26,786 nucleotides of DNA, from contig CAYVXD010000050.1 of assembly GCA_964454265.1 (NCBI GenBank), positions 1 to 26,786 of the forward strand, read 5' to 3'. The notes beneath the pieces are model-generated. The model was not told the origin of the DNA, ran no database searches, and saw nothing but the letters and a program-made list of their open reading frames with translations. The translations under genes and the position numbers were made by a program. The DNA comes from JAUWMI01 sp964454265 (GTDB taxonomy: Bacteria; Sumerlaeota; Sumerlaeia; MWCT01; JAUWMI01). Positions 17,143 through 24,950 of the stretch are shown here, in pieces. Each line of letters begins with the position of its first letter. Position 1 is the stretch's first letter.

Positions 17143-17823
17143 ATGGGAACAATCAAGGACAATATCGCGCATCTTCAAGCGGCGATCCGCGAGACCGCGC
17201 AACGCGTTGGCCGCAACCCTAACGATGTCACGCTGCTGGTGGTCACGAAGAACCGAACTATTGAACAAATTCAGCAGCTACTGGAGTGCGGGGAATTTCT
17301 GCTAGGTGAAAATCGAGTACAAGAAGCGAAGCCGAAAATTCCTTTGCTCCCTACAACACTCCACTGGCACATGGTCGGTCACTTACAGCGTAACAAGGTA
17401 AAAGACGCACTTCAACTCTTCGAGATGATTCAATCTGTTGATAGCTTGCGGCTGGCACGAGAGATGCAAAAGGTCGCCGAGGCAACAAACCGTTCGGTGG
17501 ACGTGCTCGTACAACTCAATCTGGCGGGCGAAGAGACGAAATTCGGCATTCCAGCTGAGGAGACCCGTGCGTTTGTGAAAGAGCTTGCTGCATTGCCCCG
17601 ACTACGTGTGAAGGGGCTTATGACTATTGCGCCGTTGACTCATGATCCGGAGGAAGTACGGCCTCATTTCCGTCGCCTCAGGGAGATATTTGATGCGGTC
17701 GCTGCTGCACGAATTCCTGGGGTGGAAATGCGATACCTCTCGATGGGAATGACCAATGACTACCGTGTGGCTATCGAGGAAGGAGCGAATTTACTCCGCA
17801 TAGGAAGTGCTGTGTTTGACTAG
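17143..17823 (+). CDS. yggS: PLP homeostasis protein YggS (PLPBP/COG0325)
   Basis: A 226-residue pyridoxal-phosphate-binding protein, the normal length. It is a single TIM-barrel domain without known enzymatic activity; the family buffers PLP and affects amino-acid and keto-acid balance. K36 in LLVVTKNRT forms the internal Schiff base with PLP. GENRVQEAKPK, WHMVGHLQRNKVK, KFGIP, RVKGLMTIAP and the phosphate-binding end LSMGMTNDYRVAIEEGANLLRIGSAVF are all family marks. The first ATG has no clear Shine-Dalgarno sequence, and only 47 bases separate it from the divergent radical SAM gene, so promoters must overlap there. proC lies downstream, the usual yggS-proC association, but a 415-base repeat-rich gap separates them. 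Confidence 0.95.
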   Translation: MGTIKDNIAHLQAAIRETAQRVGRNPNDVTLLVVTKNRTIEQIQQLLECGEFLLGENRVQEAKPKIPLLPTTLHWHMVGHLQRNKVKDALQLFEMIQSVDSLRLAREMQKVAEATNRSVDVLVQLNLAGEETKFGIPAEETRAFVKELAALPRLRVKGLMTIAPLTHDPEEVRPHFRRLREIFDAVAAARIPGVEMRYLSMGMTNDYRVAIEEGANLLRIGSAVFD

Positions 17824-17900
17824 TGCATCTTCAAACTTGAAATGATGGGTTGGTGCCTATGGCAAAGTCAGTTGTTGATATGGCGTAGCGCCGCCGTCCC

Positions 17901-17985
17901 GGTCCGCCGTGGCGGATCGTGAAGGCGTCTCGCCTTCACATTAGGAGAGGGCAGGATGCCATCCATACTGTTCGCCGCGGCGAAC
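17901..17985. repeat. cluster of three palindromic hairpins (REP-like)
   Basis: Three consecutive hairpins: 17901-17918, arms GGTCCGCC/GGCGGATC around GT with one G-U pair; 17919-17939, perfect 9-bp arms GTGAAGGCG/CGCCTTCAC around TCT; and 17970-17985, GTTCGCC-GC-GGCGAAC. The first two abut. This is the look of a dispersed palindromic repeat (REP/BIME-like), but only one cluster lies in the window. Confidence 0.7.
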
Positions 17986-18137
17986 GCTACCCATCAAAAC
18001 AATGTTGACGGACTACTAATGGTAAAGGCAAAGCAGACTCCTATTTGCAAACTGGAAGAGCAAGCATCACACCAACAGCCAGAGAAAACCACGATTTGCA
18101 TAACAACACGGCCATATAATTCACAAAAAAAATGGCA

Positions 18138-18170
18138 ACTTTGCGTTCTTGGCGTCTTTGCGGTTTTGCG
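18138..18170 (+). repeat. octamer-periodic element (NYTTKGCG x 4)
   Basis: Four near-copies of an 8-mer occur in a row: ACTTTGCG, TCTTGGCG (after one inserted T), TCTTTGCG and GTTTTGCG. An A-run precedes it. It ends 68 bases before the proC start codon. Similar 'CGCAAAGACGCAAAG' strings occur between genes in unrelated bacteria (my recollection, not checked). Confidence 0.65.
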
Positions 18171-18238
18171 TGAAGATTTATTGAGTAATACAGTAGTATC
18201 AATATTGTGCTTTCAGTAATAGTTCGAGGAAGCAAAAT

Positions 18239-19054
18239 ATGCTGTCTCAACCAGCGATAGGATTTATTGGCGCGGGCAATATGGGTGCGGCACTGATCCG
18301 GGGCGTTCTCGATGCACACATTACGTCTCCGCAGAGCGTGTGGGCGGCAGATGCTGCGTCTGAGAAACTGGCCGTGCTTCAAGCGGAGCTACATATTCAG
18401 ATCACTGCGTCGAATCCGGATATTCTACGGCGTTGCAACGTCGTGGTACTTGCTGTGAAGCCGCAGAACATGGACGACGTACTGTCAGAAATCACATCAG
18501 TCGCATCCGCAAAACATCTTCTTATTTCCATAGCCGCCGGTATTCCGACCGCGCGCATTGAAGCTGCTCTGGGCAACCGGCCGCGCGTCATTCGCGTCAT
18601 GCCCAATACGCCGGCGCTGATCAAATGTGGCGCATCGGCACTTGCACGGGGCAGGTATGCCACGCCAGATGATCTGGCATTTGCGGTGCGGATGTTTCAG
18701 GCCGTTGGGGTGGCGGTTACGCTCGATGAATCGCTCCTGGATGCAGTAACGGGTCTTACGGGCAGCGGGCCTGCCTATATCTTTCTCATGATCGAAAGTC
18801 TTATTGAAGCAGGTAGTGAACTGGGCTTAAAACCGGCAGATGCTGACCAGCTGGTCAAGCAGATGGTGTTGGGGGCAGCACGCATGGCCAGCGAGTTGCC
18901 GCAGACGCCTGCGCAGTTGCGCGAGGCCGTGACCTCGCCTGGCGGAACAACGTTCGCTGGCTTGCAGGTTCTGGATAAGGCTAATTACAGAGATGTGATA
19001 AGCGCGGCAGTAAAGCGTGCAACTGAACGGGCAAAAGAATTGGCCCAATCATAA
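18239..19054 (+). CDS. proC: pyrroline-5-carboxylate reductase
   Basis: A 271-residue enzyme, standard length, which reduces 1-pyrroline-5-carboxylate to L-proline with NAD(P)H, the last step of proline synthesis. The N-terminal Rossmann motif is GFIGAGNMG (GAGNMG at 11-16), followed by VVLAVKPQNM. The middle holds IRVMPNTPALIKCGASA. The C-terminal dimerisation domain has LTGSGPAYIFLMIESLIEAG, REAVTSPGGTTFAGL and a final AVKRATERAKEL helix; all are diagnostic. CGAGGA precedes the ATG. The secreted M15-like gene begins 20 bases after the stop, so read-through is possible even though the functions differ. Confidence 0.97.
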   Translation: MLSQPAIGFIGAGNMGAALIRGVLDAHITSPQSVWAADAASEKLAVLQAELHIQITASNPDILRRCNVVVLAVKPQNMDDVLSEITSVASAKHLLISIAAGIPTARIEAALGNRPRVIRVMPNTPALIKCGASALARGRYATPDDLAFAVRMFQAVGVAVTLDESLLDAVTGLTGSGPAYIFLMIESLIEAGSELGLKPADADQLVKQMVLGAARMASELPQTPAQLREAVTSPGGTTFAGLQVLDKANYRDVISAAVKRATERAKELAQS

Positions 19055-19073
19055 AGTGGAGAGGAGAAGAACC

Positions 19074-20339
19074 ATGAATCAACCAAACGGGCAAAGACGC
19101 ATACCAACGTTGTCGTTGTACATCATTCTTATCCTTGGATTATGTGCATTTTTTGTGTCTGGTATGGATGCAGTGGCCCAGGTTCAACAGCGTGACGAGA
19201 GAAGTTCCCCAATACTCATAACGGCCGAGCCTGCCTCGCCGCAGCAGGGTGTGACACAAGTGGCTCTGGGCGCCAGAGTAAACGGCGCAGAATATTCGCG
19301 CTCTCAAATGGCCCATATTACAGCACCTGGTAAAGAACTCAACATTGAGCTTCTGGTTGCTGGCCCTTCTGCATCGCCGAGAATCCAGTCATCATCTGTG
19401 GCCGCTACCCCAGATGTCACCACCTGCGACGTAACAAACCTCCAACATCTCACGTGGACGTTAACCGGAGGAAACCTGGTAAAGGCAATGGATCGCGGCA
19501 TTGTGTGGCGGGCACCCAAAGAGCCAGGCAATCCGCGCATTGACGTGCGATTTACTGAGGAGCGCCAGTATCAAACAACGGGTAAGATTTCGGCAACAGC
19601 TCAGCACGAAGTCACCCGCTACCAGGGTGATTTCAGCATTTACTTCCTCATACCCTATCCTTTCGATCGCTCAGGCAAGGGCATTATTGAGGGCTATCCA
19701 ATCGGCATCTACCCGGACGAGGAATCGCTAACCGTCAAGGCCTATATTTCTCAACACCGCGAGCATTACCATCCACCAGAATACTTCATCAAGGTAACGC
19801 CGGAGACAAGCACGCTCCACATTTCCGAGCATTTCCGTCTGGGTGATTTTTCACCGCTATCAGATAAGGGCCAGACGCACTTTATCGCACTCGACCTGAG
19901 GGCGCTGAAGCGACTGGAAGCCGTAGCGTCGCGCCTGAGCCAGCAGGGAATTCCAGGGGAAAACATCAAAATTCTGCGCGCCTTCATCTCGCCAAATGAG
20001 CTCCAGCGCTTGCGCCTCAAGGGCCTCGTCCTGGCGAACTTCACCCGCTATATGTATGGCGACGCCGTGGCTTTCATTGTTGACGCAGATGGTGATAATC
20101 GGATGGATGATTTGAACGGCGACGGCATCATTGATATTCAGGATGCAGATGTGCTGGCAAATATTATCGAACAGATAGAGCGCCAGACGCGCGAATATGG
20201 CGGCGTGGGAGTATATGGTTCGCTCAAGGATCCCGTGCTGCCTGATACACCCTATGTCCAATTTGATCTGCGCGGCTTTCGGTCGCGCTGGCGATCCGAC
20301 GTTAAGAAAATGCCTGGTGGAGAGGGTAACGAGGGATAG
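19074..20339 (+). CDS. secreted M15/DUF882-like protein lacking zinc ligands
   Basis: A 421-residue exported protein. The ATG at 19074 is preceded by GAGAGGAGAAGAACC; the hydrophobic stretch at about 15-35 ending in AVAQ is a signal peptide. Residues 40-245 form an unassigned beta-rich region. From HISEHFRLGDFSP (about 247) the protein follows the D-Ala-D-Ala carboxypeptidase-like M15/DUF882 fold: a helix with LRALKRLEAVASRL, then T324-R-Y326-M-Y-G-D-A331, then D398 in YVQFDLRGFRSRW. Active members have S-x-H-x-x-G-x-A-x-D and H-x-D/H there. Here Y326 and Q396 replace the histidines and A333 replaces the Asp, so zinc binding looks lost. DADGDNRMDDLNGDGIID (337-354) resembles a paired Ca2+-binding loop of the dockerin/EF type. 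It is probably a peptidoglycan-binding pseudo-enzyme. Confidence 0.75.
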   Translation: MNQPNGQRRIPTLSLYIILILGLCAFFVSGMDAVAQVQQRDERSSPILITAEPASPQQGVTQVALGARVNGAEYSRSQMAHITAPGKELNIELLVAGPSASPRIQSSSVAATPDVTTCDVTNLQHLTWTLTGGNLVKAMDRGIVWRAPKEPGNPRIDVRFTEERQYQTTGKISATAQHEVTRYQGDFSIYFLIPYPFDRSGKGIIEGYPIGIYPDEESLTVKAYISQHREHYHPPEYFIKVTPETSTLHISEHFRLGDFSPLSDKGQTHFIALDLRALKRLEAVASRLSQQGIPGENIKILRAFISPNELQRLRLKGLVLANFTRYMYGDAVAFIVDADGDNRMDDLNGDGIIDIQDADVLANIIEQIERQTREYGGVGVYGSLKDPVLPDTPYVQFDLRGFRSRWRSDVKKMPGGEGNEG

Positions 20340-20413
20340 TGGGATACGTTGCTTGAGGATCGAAGCGAGGATTTTGCATCTGCCCGAGCGACTTGGCTGT
20401 TTGTAATATCCGC

Positions 20414-20442
20414 TTGACATTCCTCAGCGCTCACGCAATAAG
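20414..20442 (+). promoter_or_regulatory. promoter of the M14-NhaC-M23-amidohydrolase run
   Basis: A perfect TTGACA (20414-20419), a 17-base spacer and AATAAG (20437-20442, 4 of 6 to TATAAT). The expected transcription start falls inside the palindrome immediately downstream. It is 60 bases before the GTG start of the M14 fusion gene. Confidence 0.5.
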
Positions 20443-20460
20443 TAGCCTAACGTTAGGCTA
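20443..20460. promoter_or_regulatory. perfect 18-bp palindrome, probable repressor operator
   Basis: TAGCCTAACGTTAGGCTA is a perfect inverted repeat of 9 + 9 bases directly next to the -10 element and covering the expected start of transcription. This position fits a dimeric repressor. No regulator gene is adjacent, and I cannot assign the regulator family. Confidence 0.6.
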
Positions 20461-20501
20461 TTAGTTCCCTTTGAGAGCGCATCCTCATGCGAGGGGTGTG
20501 A

Positions 20502-22649
20502 GTGCTCGTATCAAGCCGGCTCAAAATCAATCCGATTCCCCTGGCAGTCCTCTTAGTCTGTGGCCTTCTCAGTATGCCGGCCATTAAGGCCGCGCCCACG
20601 CCATCCCCACCATCTGCATCTTTTGACTCGTGGGTATTCTGGAACTCTTACTCTCAATTTCGCCTCTCCCCCACTCACGCCCAACAAATCACCTATGAAT
20701 CCCTGATAACAACACTTAAGCAACTGAACGAATCATACCCTGACATGGTATCGCTCAAGGAAATCGGCAAATCTGTTAAAGGCAAAACGCTTTATCTCGT
20801 TAAGATTGGCAAAGGAGACATACCGGTTCTTATTTGGTCGGGACAACACGGGGATGAACCCAAATGTACTGCGGCGTTGCTCGACTTTATCAATTTCCTA
20901 TGTAGTGCTGCGGAGACGCCGATCTCCCACAAGATACTGGAAAACACCTCGCTCTTTATTTTCCCCATGGTAAATCCTGATGGCGCTGAAAAAGATACTC
21001 GGCGCAACACCCAGGGCCTAGACGTTAACAGGGATGCGCAGTTGCTGCAAAGCCCTGAAGGACGTATACTTAAGCACCTCTACCTCAAGTATCACCCGAA
21101 GTTTTGTTTTAATCTTCACGACCACGGTCCACGCCGCACGGTGGAGACTACCAGGAAAGTCGTGGCCTTGAGTCTTCAGGCAAGTTTGTTTGACGAGTAC
21201 GACAACGACAACCCGGCCAGAATTCGGGCAAAAAAGGTAATTGGCAGAATCTACGAAGCAGTGTCGCCCTTCGCATACGGCCACATTGCCCGTTACGAAG
21301 CAGACTATATGCCGCGGGCATTTGGCGACTCGATGATGCGCTGGGGCGTCAGCAGCATTCTGATTGAATCGGGCGGCTGGGTCGGCGGGCCCGACGACGA
21401 CGCGATGGTGGTGAAGCTACACTGCCTGGCCTTGCTGGCTGCCGTGCATGCGATTGCCAGCGGCTCTTATGAGGATGCAAATCCCGGGCTTTACGATACC
21501 CTGCCGATGTTTGGCAGGAATATGGTTGATCTCGCCATTCGTGGAGCAACGATTGTTAATGGCTCCGGGATTTCGCCATTCAAGGGCGACGTTGGCATCA
21601 ATATTACGGCAAAGTATCGCCCCGGAACTGACAAGCCTTCATATAGCGCAACGATTCAAGACGTGGGCGACCTCAGCATTATAGAAGCCAAGCAGACCAT
21701 TCATGCAGATGGCTACATATTGACCCCCGGATTCATCAACGTTGTCCCCTCGGTTTCCTGGTCTGATTTGCAAACTACGCCAGCGATGCTTTCCTATCCA
21801 AGAGCGGGCTTTACGATGCTTGTGTGCCAAGGGCCACCGCCTGAACGTGATGCTTCCAGGAAGAAGTCGGAGGCCTTGGCTGACACTGTGCTGCCCTTAA
21901 ATCTGTGCTATTTTGACTTTGTTCCATCATTGAAGGCCTTGCAGGAACAGAATTTCTTTCACAACCACAGCGGTGTGTTTGTGGCACCTCGACCAGTTGC
22001 ATGGCAAACGCTGTTGTCGCTTCTCGGAACTGCTCAGGATACCACTGGCGCAGATCGCGCGGTCAATGCAGATGCGCCTTCGCCGGATATGAACATCTGG
22101 CTGGCCTTTAAGAATCGGGGAACAAAGGCTCGAAATATGCTTCATCTTATCGCCGATCCTCCCGCGCAACAACACCGATCCTCTAGACTAGAAGATGATG
22201 CTAAACTGCGCGAATTCATCCAATGCGTGCTTGAGGACTCGTCTCGCATTACCATCGCATTTGATCCGCTTAAAAACAAACAGGCACATTCCCTGGCTCG
22301 CGTAGAACAACTCTTCTTCAATATCCAGCGTCCCCAGTCAGGTGCAGCGTTCTTCCCGCAGATGGTCGAGCGGCTCAGCCGTGATCAACCCGGGCTGACG
22401 TTGCCACAGGTGGTTCAAAAGCTCACCTCTCTACCTGCAAAGAGCTGCGGCCCTGGGAGAAAAGGCCTGATCCGGGTGGGTTATGATGCAGACATTGCAC
22501 TGTTCCCAATCGTCAATGCAGCCAATGCGGGAAGTGCCAATCGCATTTTGCCCGGCAGGCTACACACGCTAATAGTGAATGGCGTGGTCGTACTGGAAAA
22601 CGGAATCGCCACGGGTAAGTATCCGGGGAAGATCATATCAGGAGAATAA
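20502..22649 (+). CDS. M14 metallocarboxypeptidase fused to a degenerate amidohydrolase domain
   Basis: A 715-residue exported fusion. The start is GTG at 20502, with GAGGGG before it; an in-frame TGA at 20499-20501 rules out anything longer. A signal peptide (about 10-31, ending IKAA) is followed by an M14 peptidase (about 60-330) with zinc ligands H116-x2-E119 (GQHGDEP) and H206 (NLHDHG), the substrate-binding Asn-Arg in DVNRDA and general base E289 (ILIESGGW); it looks active. From about 340 (VDLAIRGATIVNGSG) it resembles D-aminoacylase/dihydroorotase-type amidohydrolases. It ends with their C-terminal beta-sandwich (GYDADIALF; LIVNGVVVLENGIATGKYPG). The metal motif after PGFI, normally D-x-H-x-H, reads NVVPSVS, so both histidines are gone, and the barrel is short (about 370 residues against 480-530). 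The second half is probably not catalytic. The transporter gene follows after one base. Confidence 0.88.
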   Translation: MLVSSRLKINPIPLAVLLVCGLLSMPAIKAAPTPSPPSASFDSWVFWNSYSQFRLSPTHAQQITYESLITTLKQLNESYPDMVSLKEIGKSVKGKTLYLVKIGKGDIPVLIWSGQHGDEPKCTAALLDFINFLCSAAETPISHKILENTSLFIFPMVNPDGAEKDTRRNTQGLDVNRDAQLLQSPEGRILKHLYLKYHPKFCFNLHDHGPRRTVETTRKVVALSLQASLFDEYDNDNPARIRAKKVIGRIYEAVSPFAYGHIARYEADYMPRAFGDSMMRWGVSSILIESGGWVGGPDDDAMVVKLHCLALLAAVHAIASGSYEDANPGLYDTLPMFGRNMVDLAIRGATIVNGSGISPFKGDVGINITAKYRPGTDKPSYSATIQDVGDLSIIEAKQTIHADGYILTPGFINVVPSVSWSDLQTTPAMLSYPRAGFTMLVCQGPPPERDASRKKSEALADTVLPLNLCYFDFVPSLKALQEQNFFHNHSGVFVAPRPVAWQTLLSLLGTAQDTTGADRAVNADAPSPDMNIWLAFKNRGTKARNMLHLIADPPAQQHRSSRLEDDAKLREFIQCVLEDSSRITIAFDPLKNKQAHSLARVEQLFFNIQRPQSGAAFFPQMVERLSRDQPGLTLPQVVQKLTSLPAKSCGPGRKGLIRVGYDADIALFPIVNAANAGSANRILPGRLHTLIVNGVVVLENGIATGKYPGKIISGE

Positions 22650-22650
22650 T

Positions 22651-24063
22651 ATGACAGACCTGGGCTGGCTCTCTGTATTACCTCCTGTGCTGGCTATTGT
22701 GCTGGCAATCTGGACAAAGCAGGTCTACCTGTCACTCTTTTTTGGCATCTGGTTCGGGTGGACGATACTGGCAAGCTGGAATCCAATCGCGGGGCTGCGC
22801 GATGCGTTGGATTCGTGCATCAACGTCTTCAGCGATGCGGGAAGCACGCGGGTCATTCTATTCAGTGCACTGGTAGGTGCGCTGATCACCCTAACCCAGC
22901 GCTCTGGGGGTATGGAGGGATTTGTGAATACGATGACCCAGCGCGGTCTGGTCAGAAGCCGAAAGACAGCGGGACTCATGGCTTGGCTGATTGGGCTGTG
23001 TGTATTCGTGGAGTCAAGTATAACGTGTCTGGTAGTTGGATCTGTGTCGCGCCCGATTTTTGACCGGCTGAAGATTTCGCGCGAAAAACTGGCATACATC
23101 TGCGACTCCACGTCTGCGCCGATCTGCATTCTTATTCCCCTCAATGCATGGGGAGCGTATATTATCGGGCTGCTTGCAAAGGAAGAGGTAGCCCGGCCTG
23201 TGGCTGTGTTGATAGCGGCTATTCCACTTAACTTCTACGCTATTACAGCCGTAGCCATGGTGCTCTACATTGTGCTAACAGGTCGCGACTTCGGCCCTAT
23301 GGCGAAAGCTGAGCACCGGGCGCGCGAGCTAGGAAAAGTATTGCGCGATGGCGCAGAGCCGATGATTTCAACCGATGTGATCGCAATTGAAACCAAGCCC
23401 GGGCTGCCGCCCCGACCCATAAATATGATTGGACCCATTGCCACTATGGTACTGATGATGCCGGTGGGCCTGCTCATAACGGGAAAAGGCAATCTGATGG
23501 AGGGTTCCGGATCAACCGCGGTTTTTTGGGCAGTACTTGCAGCTATTACGGTGGCTGCTGGAATGTACCTGGCGCAAAAATTTTTCACGCTTCGTGAGGT
23601 TATGGATCTCACGATGAAAGGCATCGGAGGTCTGGTGCCCCTGGCCATTCTGATGATTCTCGCATTCAGCATCGGGAGCACGTGTAAGGTGATGGGCACG
23701 GGGCCATATGTGGCTGGCGTGGCGTCGCAGTGGGTCCATCCGAATCTGGTGCCGCCACTTGTTTTTCTTATCGCGTGCTTTATTGCGTTTTCAACTGGAA
23801 CATCCTGGGGTACGTTTGCCATTATGCTTCCCATAGCAATCCCCATGGCGACGATCATGCACGTGAGCTTGCCCATGACTTTGGCCGCAGTGCTTGGTGG
23901 CGGCGTGTTCGGAGATCACTGTTCACCGATTTCCGATACAACAATTGTGTCGTCCATGGCATCCGCGTCGGATCATATTGATCACGTCCGGACTCAGCTT
24001 CCGTACGCTCTGACCGCGGCGCTGATTGCCGTGACGATTTACCTGATCATCGCAATCCTCTAA
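22651..24063 (+). CDS. NhaC-family Na+/H+ antiporter-type transporter
   Basis: A 470-residue integral membrane protein with about 11-12 hydrophobic segments, of the NhaC family (COG1757). Family marks are FVESSITCLVVGSVSRPIFDR, CDSTSAPICILIPLNAWGAY, FSTGTSWGTFAIMLPIAIPMA and GDHCSPISDTTIVSSMASASDH. The family contains Na+/H+ antiporters as well as malate/lactate and amino-acid carriers. GGAG precedes the ATG at 22651; the frame is open upstream to 22579, but that part lies within the previous gene. The gene starts one base after the stop of the M14 fusion, so translation is coupled. Flanked by secreted peptidases and a D-aminoacylase homologue, it is more likely a sodium- or proton-driven importer of amino acids or short peptides than a plain antiporter; that is inference. 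Confidence 0.9.
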   Translation: MTDLGWLSVLPPVLAIVLAIWTKQVYLSLFFGIWFGWTILASWNPIAGLRDALDSCINVFSDAGSTRVILFSALVGALITLTQRSGGMEGFVNTMTQRGLVRSRKTAGLMAWLIGLCVFVESSITCLVVGSVSRPIFDRLKISREKLAYICDSTSAPICILIPLNAWGAYIIGLLAKEEVARPVAVLIAAIPLNFYAITAVAMVLYIVLTGRDFGPMAKAEHRARELGKVLRDGAEPMISTDVIAIETKPGLPPRPINMIGPIATMVLMMPVGLLITGKGNLMEGSGSTAVFWAVLAAITVAAGMYLAQKFFTLREVMDLTMKGIGGLVPLAILMILAFSIGSTCKVMGTGPYVAGVASQWVHPNLVPPLVFLIACFIAFSTGTSWGTFAIMLPIAIPMATIMHVSLPMTLAAVLGGGVFGDHCSPISDTTIVSSMASASDHIDHVRTQLPYALTAALIAVTIYLIIAIL

Positions 24064-24108
24064 GGCAAATAAGCCTGATACACCAATTCCTGACTGGAGA
24101 AATGCAAG

Positions 24109-24912
24109 ATGCGGATGAAACGGTTTCTTCTATGCTCGCTGGCAGCTCTTATCACCATTACAGCGGCTTGTAGTGACCAACTACCAACCCCGGAAGCGAC
24201 TTCTGCGCTTAAGCTCGAAAAGGCATTTGACTTTCCAACTGACAAAAAAGACCCACAAACATTCCTGCGAGCAAACGTCTTCAATCCCGACGTCGGCAAT
24301 TACGGCCCCACGCGGAGTGACCGGCAGAACCGTCCGAAATTTCACGAAGGGATTGATATTCTGGGCAAGCTTGGCGATAACGTCTATAGCACAGCAAAGG
24401 GGAAAGTTGTGCGGATAGATAACGACGAGGGAGGATATGGGAATCTGGTGGTGATCGAACACGAGAATGGTCTGGTTTCTTTCTATGGCCACTTAAGTCG
24501 CGTCGAGAAAGACGAACTGAAGAAGCGCAATTTCATAGTTGAAAAAGGAACAAAGGTTGGTGAAATCGGGCGCTCGGGCAATGCCGCCGGCCTTCCCCAA
24601 GCAGAGACCCACCTGCACTTTGAAATCGGCCGTCTTAAGGAGCCACGGCTGGGCGCTCGGCCTGATGGTAGTGTTGAACCCAGTGTGCGCTACAATGGCA
24701 GGAACGTTGAAGGCATGGACCCAATCAAGTTCATCATTGACGGGAGACGGGAAATCATCCGACCGCTTGATAGAACTAAAGGGCTTTTTGAACAAATCGT
24801 TATTGACAGCACAGGAACTGAAACCGTGACTATCCTGCGAGCGCGCGTGACCATACAGAATAATCAGCAAAAGATCGTTGTGGAAGAACAAGAGCCAAAG
24901 CCCGCAGAATAG
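24109..24912 (+). CDS. M23 zinc endopeptidase lipoprotein
   Basis: A 267-residue lipoprotein. The signal peptide ends in the lipobox TAAC with C21 as the lipid-modified residue. Residues 45-215 are an M23 (LytM/DD-endopeptidase) domain: H79 and D83 in FHEGIDI and H170 in HLHFEI bind zinc, while H128 (YGHL) and H168 are the catalytic histidines. All five are present, so it should cut peptide cross-links in peptidoglycan or similar peptides. The last 50 residues are a charged tail, ending EEQEPKPAE. There is no coiled coil, unlike EnvC-type activators. It lies 45 bases after the transporter gene and 38 bases before the amidohydrolase, in the same direction. Confidence 0.93.
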   Translation: MRMKRFLLCSLAALITITAACSDQLPTPEATSALKLEKAFDFPTDKKDPQTFLRANVFNPDVGNYGPTRSDRQNRPKFHEGIDILGKLGDNVYSTAKGKVVRIDNDEGGYGNLVVIEHENGLVSFYGHLSRVEKDELKKRNFIVEKGTKVGEIGRSGNAAGLPQAETHLHFEIGRLKEPRLGARPDGSVEPSVRYNGRNVEGMDPIKFIIDGRREIIRPLDRTKGLFEQIVIDSTGTETVTILRARVTIQNNQQKIVVEEQEPKPAE

Positions 24913-24950
24913 GCCGTGGTGACGACAGACCCGGGTAGAGGAGAAGAACA

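Larger units (their letters stand above)
17824..18238. other. repeat-rich intergenic region between yggS and proC
   Basis: This is 415 bases with three adjacent hairpins (17901-17985) and an octamer-periodic T/G-rich element (18138-18170). An 87-codon frame at 17956-18219 runs through both kinds of repeat and reads as translated repeat (for example CVLGVFAVLRE), so I do not call it a gene. A terminator for yggS is not obvious, though hairpins may act as 3'-end stabilisers. Confidence 0.65.

Noticed and set aside
17096..17152. Longer start (17152) for the B12-type radical SAM protein
   Set aside because: The extra 19 residues are cysteine/tyrosine-rich and not family-like, and the extension would overlap the divergent yggS start.
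17956..18219. 87-codon open frame between yggS and proC
   Set aside because: It runs through a hairpin and the octamer repeat, has no clear Shine-Dalgarno sequence, and its C-terminal half is translated repeat.
18239..20339. proC and the secreted M15-like gene as one functional operon
   Set aside because: The 20-base gap allows read-through, but the functions (proline synthesis and an exported wall-type protein) share nothing visible, so I do not claim a functional link.
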